A stretch of 7,250 bases of DNA. It comes from Candidatus Thorarchaeota archaeon. GTDB lineage: Archaea > Asgardarchaeota > Thorarchaeia > Thorarchaeales > Thorarchaeaceae. Shown here piece after piece: positions 1 to 7,138 of this stretch. The notes below the pieces were generated by a model. That model worked only from the letters and a program-made list of their open reading frames with translations, was not told the origin of the DNA and searched no databases. The stretch is from assembly GCA_020355105.1 (NCBI GenBank), contig CP070658.1, positions 1,662,798 to 1,670,047 on the forward strand. Reading direction: 5' to 3'. Numbering within the stretch: the stretch's first letter is position 1; each line of letters opens with the position of its first letter. The position numbers and the translations under genes are program-made.

Positions 1-3000
1 TCTACAACTCAGTGTCGTATTCTGCCAACGAGCTTTCAATACCCGTCGGCGAGGCTAGGTCGTTCCAGATCACTTGGATAAACACTGAGGACGACACCCC
101 GGTTACTGACGGCTTGCCCTATATCTCATGTAATTGGACGCCGTTCCACGAAACAGGAGAGAACAACTACACTATCTCGCATACTGGAAGCGGAGTGTAT
201 GACGTGACAATCTACACTGAGGATGATGACCCACTAACTGCAGTGGGTGAGTTCTTCGTGGTCACGTTCAACGTAGAACGACAGGACTTCCAGAATCATA
301 CCTTCGACATCAGAGTCAGAATCCGAAGTCACAATACACTTTTCATATTGGACGAACCAGTGCAACAGACCTCGATTGGTCATACTGTTACAGTGCTAGT
401 GTTCTTCCAGGACACGGATCTGCAAGTCGGGATCACCAACGTCACAGGAAATGTTCAGATTCTCGTAACGTCTCCCTCATTGGGCAGTGTGCAGTTCTCA
501 GTGGGTTCATCTGCCTACGGTGTTGGACACTACAACATAAGCATCCCCAGTGCGCAGTGGGGAAGTGCAGGATGGAAGAACCTGACAATCTATGCCAACT
601 GGATAGGAGGAGTTCAGAAATACACCGATCGCACGATTGACACGCGCGTCCGTATTCTCGGAACAGACACTGATCTGTTCTTGGAAGAGGCACCGACTGC
701 TACGTACTTCTTGGACGACTTCACTTTCACTGCTGTCTACTATGACGTTGTCAATGCGACAAACGTCTCCAACAACACGAACAATGTCGCCCTCTCTATC
801 ACTCCACTTACCGGAGGGCATCCAGTGACTCAGGGTCACTTCACAGTTATTGAAACTAGCGTAGGCACCGGAGTCTACCGATTCACTCTGAACAGCACGA
901 ACTTCCAGGCTACAGGGACTTTCGTCTTCAGACTGAACTTCATGTGGAGAAAGGGCGTCAACCCGCTGTACGAGAACCAGACTATGACAGTTTCACTTGT
1001 CGTGCTTCCAAGGCCGACATACATCGACTACATACCTGTCCCATCGACTCCGTATGGTGAGGATGCTGAGTTCAGGTTTGGTTACATAGATACGCTCACT
1101 GCCACAAGAATCGCAGAGTCCGCACAACTCACAATCTCTTTGATCAATGGTACGGTGAGCTTCAATTACTCGTATGACTCAGGCGACACGTCGTTTGCGC
1201 TCTTCATTGATACTGCTACTCTTCCAGGCATCGGAACTCATGTGATTGTTCTGAATGTCACGTGGGTTGGTACGCCGTTCTACGGAAGTGTTCAGAACCA
1301 AGTATTCACCGTGACTGTAGTGCAGAGAAGTACGCAGTTGAGTCACCTCTCCTTTGTGCCTGGCCAGTGGGGTAACAACGTCACAATCGAGTTCATCTAC
1401 ACAGACCTCATCTCCGGAAGCTCTGCGGGGATGACTGGCACACTTGCCCTGAACGCAAGCTTGGCGGGATGGTACACCTTCAGCTACGGCGGTAATGGAC
1501 ACTATCTTGTCGTCCTCAATACTTCAGGTGTAGGTACAGATGGTCTGTATGTTGTCACCGCATCAATCGTGCATACTCAAGCTCAATATTCAGATGCCTC
1601 TGAGAGCTTCGCCTTCTCCGTCCTCAAGCGTTCGACACAGATTGGATACGAGATTCCCGATCCTGCATCATATCTGGAGAATGTGTCCTTTGTCGTCACG
1701 TATAGCGATGATTCTACCGCCAGGGGTATAAGTGGCGCAACAATCACTGTAGACTGTAGTAACTCCTCATCGGGACTCTCGCTGAACATCAACTACTGGG
1801 TCACCTATCAAGGTTCAGGCGAGTACGTTGTAGAGGTAAGTACAGTTGCTCTCGGAAACTTAGGCACGTTTGTTCTCAATGTGACCGTTGACTTCACTGG
1901 AGCTCCCTACTATCAGCCTGCAAGCAGAGATGTTATCTCAAGAGTTGTCGAGAGGAGTACACAGATACTCCTCACACAGACTCCTGGGGAAACCCCATTC
2001 CTTGAGGATGTTGTGTTCAGGTTCAGGTTTGAGGATTACCTGACAGGTGACCTAATCGCAATCGACAAGACTCACATTACACTGACGCATGGCGTATCGT
2101 TTACTCTCATTCCATCGGGTAACTATGAACTCTTCGATGGGACAACATACTATGAGATTAGCTTCAACTCGAGTCTTCTGAACTCGACTGCGCTCGTAGC
2201 CGGACATGAGATTCAGCTATCCATTGACGACAGTGCAGGGGCACCCTACTACGCTGTGCGAATTACGACAACCTCTGCAACTACGATTGAGCGACCTACA
2301 CAAATCTTGTTCCCGCTCGTGGAGGAGGTTCCTTATTACAACAACATCACAATAGAGCTGGACTACGTCGACTTCCTGACCAGCAATGGAATCGAAGGTG
2401 CCAACATCCTAATCACGAGTACGAACTGGACTGTTGCGGAGTACGAGATTCAAGAGATAGGTGGCGGTACGTACCGAATCTACATCAACACCACTGTGTT
2501 TGGCGGCACTGGCACTGTATTCTTCAACATCACGGCCAGCAAGGGTGACGCACCGTTCTATGCGACAAGAATAACGACAGGCGTACCTGCGAGCATTCGC
2601 CAAATCACAATGACACTTCAGGCTGATTCGCCAGCTCCAGGCTCAACAGCTGTAGGAGTTCCAATTGTCGTTCTGCTCACGATAAGTGACTTCGATCATG
2701 GTGGACCACTTGAAGGTGCAACAGTTACGGCCGACTGGTTTGCTCTCTACGGCACTCCCTACACACTGGTTGAAGAAGGTGGAGGAGTCTACAATCTTAC
2801 ACTTGACATGACTGGACTGCTCGCTCAAGACTATCCATTCACAGTGCAAGCTCAGAAGCTTCACTACCAGACCTCATCCATTTTGGTGTCGGTGACGCCA
2901 GGAGCCTCCACATTCACCATAATCCTTGCGAAGACTGCTGTGTTTGCTCAGTGGGGTGAGTTTCCGGACGTCCGCCTAGATGTGCAGGAGAGCTACTACC

Positions 3001-3665
3001 ACAGTCTTGTCCCTGGCGCAAATGTGACACTTTACTGGAATGGCACATCGCATCAATTCGCCGATCTGGGTAACGGGACCTATTCACTTGCCCTCGACAC
3101 AACTGCGTCTGACTTTGGCATCTACGCACCTCAGATTTCGGTTTCAAAGCAGTATTACCAGACCAGGCAGACAACAATCACTCTCGTGGTATCCAAGGCT
3201 CCAGGACATATTCTAAGTCTAGATCCAGATTCCGGAGCAGTCAGAAACTTCCACGACGTCGTAATCAGCACTACTACCGATGTTATCGTGTTCTTGAACG
3301 ACACAATCAGAGGAAACCCTGTAGGGGGAGCGTCTGTAACCATGGAGTGGAACAACACGATCTATCCGCTTGTAGCCAATGGCACTCCGGGCTTCTACGT
3401 TTCATCTCTGGACGTCACAGGTTTTGAGATTGGACCATACGAACTCGTCATATCGGCCGCCTCCACAAACCACGTCTTCCTTGATGCGATTATCGATATC
3501 AATGTTGTACCGATTCCGACAGGCATCCGACTAGCTGGTGACGAGATTGCCCTATTCGTTGTAAGGGGCGATACCCTCAGCATTCTTGTTGAGTACAATG
3601 ATACATACTATGGCGGGTATGTGCCGGGTGCCAATGTAACATACACCCTTGGCAGACTCTCCTGA
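1..3665 (+). CDS. Giant Ig-like repeat surface protein, N-terminal segment (5' end outside window, ends at in-frame TGA)
   Basis: This is the ectodomain of a very large secreted or surface protein. The frame is already open at the left edge (codons TAC AAC TCA precede the GTG at 12), so the true start and signal peptide lie upstream; the GTG at 12 is not a convincing start. About twelve beta-sandwich repeats can be followed by eye. They share a linker of the type R-(S/P)-T-(Q/Y)-(I/L), a central Y-x-D segment, a G-A-x-(V/I)-T strand and a G-x-Y-x-(V/L) strand, beginning near 330, 666, 1011, 1326, 1629, 1953, 2292, 2598, 2904, 3201 and 3510. The segment is rich in Thr, Val, Asn and aromatic residues, has only two cysteines, and has dozens of N-x-S/T sequons, as in archaeal glycosylated exoproteins. 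It stops at TGA 3663-3665 in the middle of a repeat, and the same repeat resumes directly after in the same frame. The precise domain family (Ig-like, invasin-like, PKD-like) cannot be named without a profile search. Confidence 0.85.
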   Translation, partial: YNSVSYSANELSIPVGEARSFQITWINTEDDTPVTDGLPYISCNWTPFHETGENNYTISHTGSGVYDVTIYTEDDDPLTAVGEFFVVTFNVERQDFQNHTFDIRVRIRSHNTLFILDEPVQQTSIGHTVTVLVFFQDTDLQVGITNVTGNVQILVTSPSLGSVQFSVGSSAYGVGHYNISIPSAQWGSAGWKNLTIYANWIGGVQKYTDRTIDTRVRILGTDTDLFLEEAPTATYFLDDFTFTAVYYDVVNATNVSNNTNNVALSITPLTGGHPVTQGHFTVIETSVGTGVYRFTLNSTNFQATGTFVFRLNFMWRKGVNPLYENQTMTVSLVVLPRPTYIDYIPVPSTPYGEDAEFRFGYIDTLTATRIAESAQLTISLINGTVSFNYSYDSGDTSFALFIDTATLPGIGTHVIVLNVTWVGTPFYGSVQNQVFTVTVVQRSTQLSHLSFVPGQWGNNVTIEFIYTDLISGSSAGMTGTLALNASLAGWYTFSYGGNGHYLVVLNTSGVGTDGLYVVTASIVHTQAQYSDASESFAFSVLKRSTQIGYEIPDPASYLENVSFVVTYSDDSTARGISGATITVDCSNSSSGLSLNINYWVTYQGSGEYVVEVSTVALGNLGTFVLNVTVDFTGAPYYQPASRDVISRVVERSTQILLTQTPGETPFLEDVVFRFRFEDYLTGDLIAIDKTHITLTHGVSFTLIPSGNYELFDGTTYYEISFNSSLLNSTALVAGHEIQLSIDDSAGAPYYAVRITTTSATTIERPTQILFPLVEEVPYYNNITIELDYVDFLTSNGIEGANILITSTNWTVAEYEIQEIGGGTYRIYINTTVFGGTGTVFFNITASKGDAPFYATRITTGVPASIRQITMTLQADSPAPGSTAVGVPIVVLLTISDFDHGGPLEGATVTADWFALYGTPYTLVEEGGGVYNLTLDMTGLLAQDYPFTVQAQKLHYQTSSILVSVTPGASTFTIILAKTAVFAQWGEFPDVRLDVQESYYHSLVPGANVTLYWNGTSHQFADLGNGTYSLALDTTASDFGIYAPQISVSKQYYQTRQTTITLVVSKAPGHILSLDPDSGAVRNFHDVVISTTTDVIVFLNDTIRGNPVGGASVTMEWNNTIYPLVANGTPGFYVSSLDVTGFEIGPYELVISAASTNHVFLDAIIDINVVPIPTGIRLAGDEIALFVVRGDTLSILVEYNDTYYGGYVPGANVTYTLGRLS

Positions 3666-4710
3666 ACTCTCATTGAGCAGGCCAACGGTACCTACAGCAC
3701 AATCATTGATACGAGTAATCTTCCTGCCCAGTCAATATTCCTCAGGATAGAAGGTACAAAACTGGGCTATGCCACGACAACAAATACTACGATTGTAACG
3801 ATTCGACCCGTGCCCACAACTGTCACTGCATCACCACTACTGCGTGTAGGATACCACCAAGACATCGTCAACTACACTTTCTACTACAACGATACCCACA
3901 GCAACTCTCCGGTCGTCGGTGCGTTCGTCAGTGTTGCGTGGGTCGGTGGAGCAGGGGATGTTACGGACTTGGGCAATGGATGGTATCTGGTCGAGATTAC
4001 CCTCGATCCAATCTCGCCTCAACTCTATGACATCATAGTGGGCTTCTCATTGCAGAACTACACCAGTGGTTCGGTCCTAGTCCGTGTGCAGATTGAACCA
4101 ACACCAGCAACAATTGTTGGGCCGGCAACATATGACGTTCCAGTCAACCAAACATCCCAGGTCATTTTCAATGTGGTGAACACACTCACTGATGAGATTG
4201 TCCCAGCACTCAGCGGCATTGCATATTGGGAAGGTGCCGGAGAAGTACCGCTCATCGCACTTGAAAATGGAAGCTACGCACTCGAGGTCCTTGATGTGTT
4301 GCCCGTCGGCTTCTATCGAGTGGAAATAGGATTCCAGACATCGGTCTACAGTCTAAGTAGTATCTTCTTGGACCTTGAAGTGAGGATTATACAAACAACT
4401 CTAGTATTCGCAGATTCAGTGATAGATACGTATCCTGGTGGCACATTCTTCATTGAAGTGCAGTATTTGGATGCGGACCATGGTACCGGCATTCCAGGTG
4501 TGATTCCTGATGTGCAGTACTTCTCTGACAACCTCACATACTATCCGGACAGAATGATGGAAGTCGAGCCAGGAAGTTACAGAATGGAATTCTTCTCCAA
4601 CACAGGTGGGACCTTTGAGGTGACGGTTTCATTCAGCAAGGCTCTACACGAAACACAGGTTCAGAGATTCATCATCAACTCTGATTTCTCCGAAGAACAG
4701 ATCTTCACTC
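330..4710 (+). repeat. About 14 tandem Ig-like protein repeats (288-345 bp period)
   Basis: Repeat starts recognised by the linker and first strand lie near 330, 666, 1011, 1326, 1629, 1953, 2292, 2598, 2904, 3201, 3510, 3810, 4098 and 4392; a further unit lies before 330. Spacing is 288-345 bp, always a multiple of three. The linkers RSTQL, RSTQI, RSTQI and RPTQI at 1326-2306 are the most alike. Similarity is at the protein level: even the linker codons differ (AGA AGT ACG CAG versus CGT TCG ACA CAG), so the array is old and not a recent DNA duplication. Boundaries are by eye and may be off by several residues. Confidence 0.75.
3663..3665 (+). other. In-frame TGA inside a repeat domain
   Basis: This TGA is the only stop between position 3 and the TAA at 5336 in this frame. 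It sits in a strand-to-strand position of a repeat (G-R-L-S-stop-T-L-I-E-Q). Aligned without gaps to the repeat at about 3024-3086 (VTLYWNGTSHQFADLGNGTYS), the stop takes the place of the His. One base change from GGA, CGA, TGG or TGC would create it. The synthetase and membrane-protein genes here contain no in-frame TGA, so a general reassignment of UGA is not supported. Confidence 0.9.
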
Positions 4711-5336
4711 GTAACGCTACTATGGCTGGTGGATTCATCTTCATCTTCTTGGCAATAGGAATAGTGGCCTATGTCAAGCACTTCAGCATTCCCAAGATGA
4801 TTAGGATTCTGAACAAGATGATTGCCGCACTGGCTTCTGGAAAGATTCCAAGACCCGCCAAAGTACCAACAAGAGAAGAGTCAGTGCTCGAGATTGTCAA
4901 CGAAGAATTGAGTCCTTCAGGATTGGAAAAGACTGCGGAGGATATTCCTGGTCCAAGCATAGAGGCGGTGGTTCCAGAGGTTGAGGACCTGCTCGAGCAT
5001 CTTGCTGCAATAACTGGACTCGATGAATCGTCACTTGAAGCATTCCGCCAGGACTTGGCCAGAATGAAAGCAAGTGAGAGACCGGGCTTCATCAGGGAAG
5101 TGATTGAGCAGGAGGAGGCTCGCCGCGCAGATGCCCTGGCCGAAGTAGTTGACCGGAAGCCCGAGGAGGCAAAGGAGATTTTGGAGGAGAAGCCAGAAGA
5201 GCTTGAGGAGCTCAGGACAAAGCTTCGTAGAAAGGGCATGTCTGACGATGAGATTGACATAATAATCGAACAGGCCAAGGGCCTCTCCAAGGCAGACCTT
5301 GAGGCTCTCTTGGATAGCCTTGGAATCAGACTGTAA
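3666..5336 (+). CDS. Giant Ig-like repeat surface protein, C-terminal segment with membrane anchor and cytoplasmic tail
   Basis: This is the in-frame continuation of the preceding segment after the TGA; a gene caller would probably start it at GTG 3810. Codons 3666-3809 contain no stop and complete the interrupted repeat (TLIEQANGTYSTIIDT follows the TGA). Three further repeats begin near 3810, 4098 and 4392. A hydrophobic helix at about 4722-4775 (MAGGFIFIFLAIGIVAYV) is followed by basic residues (KHFSIPKMIRILNKM), which predicts outside-N, inside-C topology. The last 187 or so residues are charged and helix-prone, with an 11-residue periodic KPEE segment at 5157-5201, and end at TAA 5334-5336. 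No Shine-Dalgarno sequence or signal peptide is visible near 3810, so this part makes sense only as the end of the upstream frame. If translated alone it would lack an export signal. The likely role is anchoring the stalk and contacting cytoplasmic partners; the partner is unknown. Confidence 0.8.
   Translation, partial: TLIEQANGTYSTIIDTSNLPAQSIFLRIEGTKLGYATTTNTTIVTIRPVPTTVTASPLLRVGYHQDIVNYTFYYNDTHSNSPVVGAFVSVAWVGGAGDVTDLGNGWYLVEITLDPISPQLYDIIVGFSLQNYTSGSVLVRVQIEPTPATIVGPATYDVPVNQTSQVIFNVVNTLTDEIVPALSGIAYWEGAGEVPLIALENGSYALEVLDVLPVGFYRVEIGFQTSVYSLSSIFLDLEVRIIQTTLVFADSVIDTYPGGTFFIEVQYLDADHGTGIPGVIPDVQYFSDNLTYYPDRMMEVEPGSYRMEFFSNTGGTFEVTVSFSKALHETQVQRFIINSDFSEEQIFTRNATMAGGFIFIFLAIGIVAYVKHFSIPKMIRILNKMIAALASGKIPRPAKVPTREESVLEIVNEELSPSGLEKTAEDIPGPSIEAVVPEVEDLLEHLAAITGLDESSLEAFRQDLARMKASERPGFIREVIEQEEARRADALAEVVDRKPEEAKEILEEKPEELEELRTKLRRKGMSDDEIDIIIEQAKGLSKADLEALLDSLGIRL
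4722..4775 (+). other. Single transmembrane helix of the surface protein
   Basis: Eighteen residues of mostly Gly, Phe, Ile, Leu, Ala and Val directly follow the last sequon (NAT at 4716-4724). Lys/Arg-rich residues come straight after (K at 4776, then K, R and K in IPKMIRILNK). By the positive-inside rule the repeats are outside and the final ~187 residues inside. Confidence 0.85.
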
Positions 5337-5345
5337 CAAAGAAGA

Positions 5346-5379
5346 TATCCAGACTCGGATGTTTCATCCAGTCTGGATG
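5346..5379. terminator. Hairpin in the convergent intergenic gap; possible bidirectional 3'-end signal
   Basis: ATCCAGACT (5347-5355) pairs perfectly with AGTCTGGAT (5370-5378). Inside it, after one unpaired C (5356), GGATG (5357-5361) pairs with CATCC (5365-5369) around a TTT loop; a T-G pair (5346/5379) can extend the base. It lies between the TAA of the surface protein (5334-5336) and the TAG of the minus-strand synthetase (5397-5399), so it would form in both transcripts. No long T-run follows on the plus side; on the minus side a T-rich stretch follows (TATCTTCTTTGTT). Archaeal termination generally depends on T-rich tracts more than on hairpins, so a role in termination or transcript end protection is an inference. 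Confidence 0.5.
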
Positions 5380-5396
5380 CCCTTGCCTTCTGTCGG

Positions 5397-6488
5397 CTAG
5401 CGTGAAACCTGATAGCTCTTGATCTCTTCATATAGTCGTCTTGCGCTACCTTTCTTCTCGAAGTGATTGCGAACCGGATCAACCATCTTGTCGATATAGA
5501 TGACCATTGCGTTCTTCAAGTCCAAAGGATGCAGGTCTCCTGAAACATAGCTCTTCTCGAGTTCTTCATAGCTGGTGAACTCTACTTCACCACCGAACTT
5601 AGGTTTCCGTTCCACCTTCATACTCGGGAAGGTCCTGAATACCATATGTTTTGCATAGTCTAAGATTGGGTTGCCAGCGACTTCCTTTGGCGGGCAGTAC
5701 GCTGACCCTATCTTGGAGCGAATCTCCTCCTCTGAATCGTGTACAAAGATGCTTGACGATGGCTTGCTCTTGCTCATCTTTGTATCAATCATGTGCCAGT
5801 CGCGGGCCATTTCGTCCTCGAGTCCCTCTAGCTCTTTCGCTCCCTCGAGATTGACAAGCATATGGTGGCTAATGACGACGGGTTTCCATAGGCCCAGTTT
5901 GGGTCCAACCTCTCTCGCAAGTATGTTTGCTCTTCGCTGGTCCATTCCAAGTTGGGTTATGTCCGCCTCCAGGTGGAATATGTCCGCCGTTTGCATGACA
6001 GGGTAGAAGTACTGAGCTACTTCCGACATCTCGCCCTCTTTCCTTCCCATGATGGTAAGCGCTCTTGTCGCCCTGGCCACTGTCGTGACTTTCGCGATTC
6101 GCACTACTCTCTCCCAGTAATCGATAGAGTCCATGGCATCAGATGCAAATAAGAACTCAACTTTGTCAGCTGGAACTCCGGCTGCCTTCCAGACCTCTAT
6201 GAAATACTCACCTGTCGTTCTGATCTTGTCAAGGTCGCCGCCCATCTTGTTGTTTATCCAAGCGAACCAATCGGCCAACCAGATTTTGAACCTGATTCCG
6301 GCCTTGATAAGATCCTTCAGTAGAAGAGGGCGGAAGACACCGAAGGGAAGGTGCGCTATTCCTGAGGGCTCAAACCCATCATACGCGATTGGGTTCTTCT
6401 TCTCTTCAAGTAGCAGCCTCAGCTCTTCCATTGTGACAATCTCTTCGCCGACTCCTGCGATGAGTTTCAGTCTTTCTTCGAGGTCCAT
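5397..6488 (-). CDS. tyrS: Tyrosyl-tRNA synthetase, archaeal type
   Basis: A class I aminoacyl-tRNA synthetase of 363 residues that charges tRNA-Tyr with tyrosine in the cytoplasm, using ATP. The Rossmann catalytic core begins at YDGFEPSG (36-43) followed by the HIGH-equivalent HLPFG (46-50). The tyrosine-pocket segment YPVMQTAD (162-169) keeps the Tyr, Gln and Asp that line the pocket in Methanocaldococcus jannaschii TyrRS, and GMDQRR (181-186) follows. The second ATP signature is KMSKS (237-241). The C-terminal part, with AYCPP (263-267), GNPILD (272-277), KFGGEV (297-302) and LHPLDLKNA (319-327), matches the archaeal anticodon-binding region. There is no bacterial S4-type C-terminal domain. 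The length exceeds the 306 residues of the M. jannaschii enzyme, partly through extra residues around 214-236 before KMSKS. ATG at 6486-6488 was chosen because conserved sequence begins soon after it; AGGGG lies 3-4 bases upstream but is not a clear ribosome-binding site. It follows the membrane-protein gene by 26 bp on the same strand, so co-transcription is plausible. The stop is TAG. Confidence 0.95.
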   Translation of the reverse strand: MDLEERLKLIAGVGEEIVTMEELRLLLEEKKNPIAYDGFEPSGIAHLPFGVFRPLLLKDLIKAGIRFKIWLADWFAWINNKMGGDLDKIRTTGEYFIEVWKAAGVPADKVEFLFASDAMDSIDYWERVVRIAKVTTVARATRALTIMGRKEGEMSEVAQYFYPVMQTADIFHLEADITQLGMDQRRANILAREVGPKLGLWKPVVISHHMLVNLEGAKELEGLEDEMARDWHMIDTKMSKSKPSSSIFVHDSEEEIRSKIGSAYCPPKEVAGNPILDYAKHMVFRTFPSMKVERKPKFGGEVEFTSYEELEKSYVSGDLHPLDLKNAMVIYIDKMVDPVRNHFEKKGSARRLYEEIKSYQVSR

Positions 6489-6514
6489 AGCCCCTAGGAT
6501 TCTATGAACTCTTC

Positions 6515-7138
6515 TTAACTGTTCTCACGGCTCGGTGTAGAATCGGGTTTCTTGGTCTGCCGTTTTCGTGTTATGACTCCAAGTGCCACAAATCCGATGA
6601 TGACACTGAACCACAGTGTCACAAAACGAATGAGAATCACGGCTGCAGCTGCTATCCCGGCACTGACAGCAACCAAGGCAGGAATCAAGATTCCTGCAGT
6701 TACCTCGTAACCTACCAGTCCTCCAGGAGTGAAGACCAGAGCACCGATCACGGACGCAGTTGAATGAATGAAGGTGGCACTAAGCAAGAGCGTCAGAGAG
6801 GCTATTTCTAGCGAAGGGAAACCCGCGCCTGATAGTATCGAAAGGAGAAGCCAAAGTTCAATGCATTCCATGAACCAGCCTGGAATACTGACTGCTGAGG
6901 CGAATACCATTGGCCTTGGTGAGAGAGTCTTCGCCAGAGTGTCCTCAATCATCTCAGAGCTATCCTGAAACCTCTTGAGGGGGCCAAAGGAGGTCACTTT
7001 CTGGAGGAAGATGTTGTAGAATCGCGGTTGTCCCAAGAAGATCGCTCCAGCCAGAACGATTCCGCCCAGTATCAGCACGGTAGTGAGCTGGTCTCCACTG
7101 AATCCTATCGCAAATCCAATCATGGCGAGCAGAACCAT
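6515..7138 (-). CDS. Flippase-like / LPG-synthase-TM (UPF0104, AglD-like) membrane protein, N-terminally truncated
   Basis: An integral membrane protein fragment with about five to six hydrophobic segments (roughly residues 2-14, 19-36, 87-103, 112-135, 146-170 and 172-189) and a basic, polar C-terminus. The late signature of the family is visible: TPGGLVGYE (137-145), then R171 and W176 in RFVTLW, ahead of the last helix. Members of this family are usually about 300-350 residues; they include the transmembrane part of bacterial MprF and archaeal AglD-like proteins. Here only about 207 residues follow the first ATG. The frame is open only back to 7162, where TAG (7165-7163) blocks it. The family's N-terminal helices and R-x-G-E region are absent. 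The residues just before the ATG (RNSDLLA) resemble the family's conserved R-x-x-D-(L/V) segment, so the homologous part may start slightly upstream of the ATG, which would then not be a real start. Substrate and pathway cannot be read from this fragment. The stop is TAA, 26 bp before the synthetase start. Confidence 0.7.
   Translation of the reverse strand: MVLLAMIGFAIGFSGDQLTTVLILGGIVLAGAIFLGQPRFYNIFLQKVTSFGPLKRFQDSSEMIEDTLAKTLSPRPMVFASAVSIPGWFMECIELWLLLSILSGAGFPSLEIASLTLLLSATFIHSTASVIGALVFTPGGLVGYEVTAGILIPALVAVSAGIAAAAVILIRFVTLWFSVIIGFVALGVITRKRQTKKPDSTPSRENS

Noticed and set aside
3663..3665. Selenocysteine at the TGA, with the 5346-5379 hairpin as a 3'-UTR SECIS element
   Set aside because: The hairpin lacks the GAA/A internal-loop arrangement of archaeal SECIS elements. 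The position aligns with a non-catalytic, non-cysteine site of a structural repeat, and the ectodomain is almost free of cysteine.
3810..5336. An independent gene starting at GTG 3810
   Set aside because: The frame is continuous with the upstream repeats, the 48 codons before it are open and repeat-like, and no ribosome-binding site or signal peptide is present.
4769..5482. A 237-residue minus-strand reading frame
   Set aside because: It is antisense to the Glu/Lys-rich tail, which gives a Ser/Arg/Ala-rich low-complexity product. It also runs into the 3' end of the synthetase gene in another frame and has no recognisable motif.
5651..6507. Several plus-strand reading frames of 66-124 codons opposite the synthetase
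   Set aside because: They are shadows of the well-conserved tyrS gene, with no domain features and no regulatory signals of their own.
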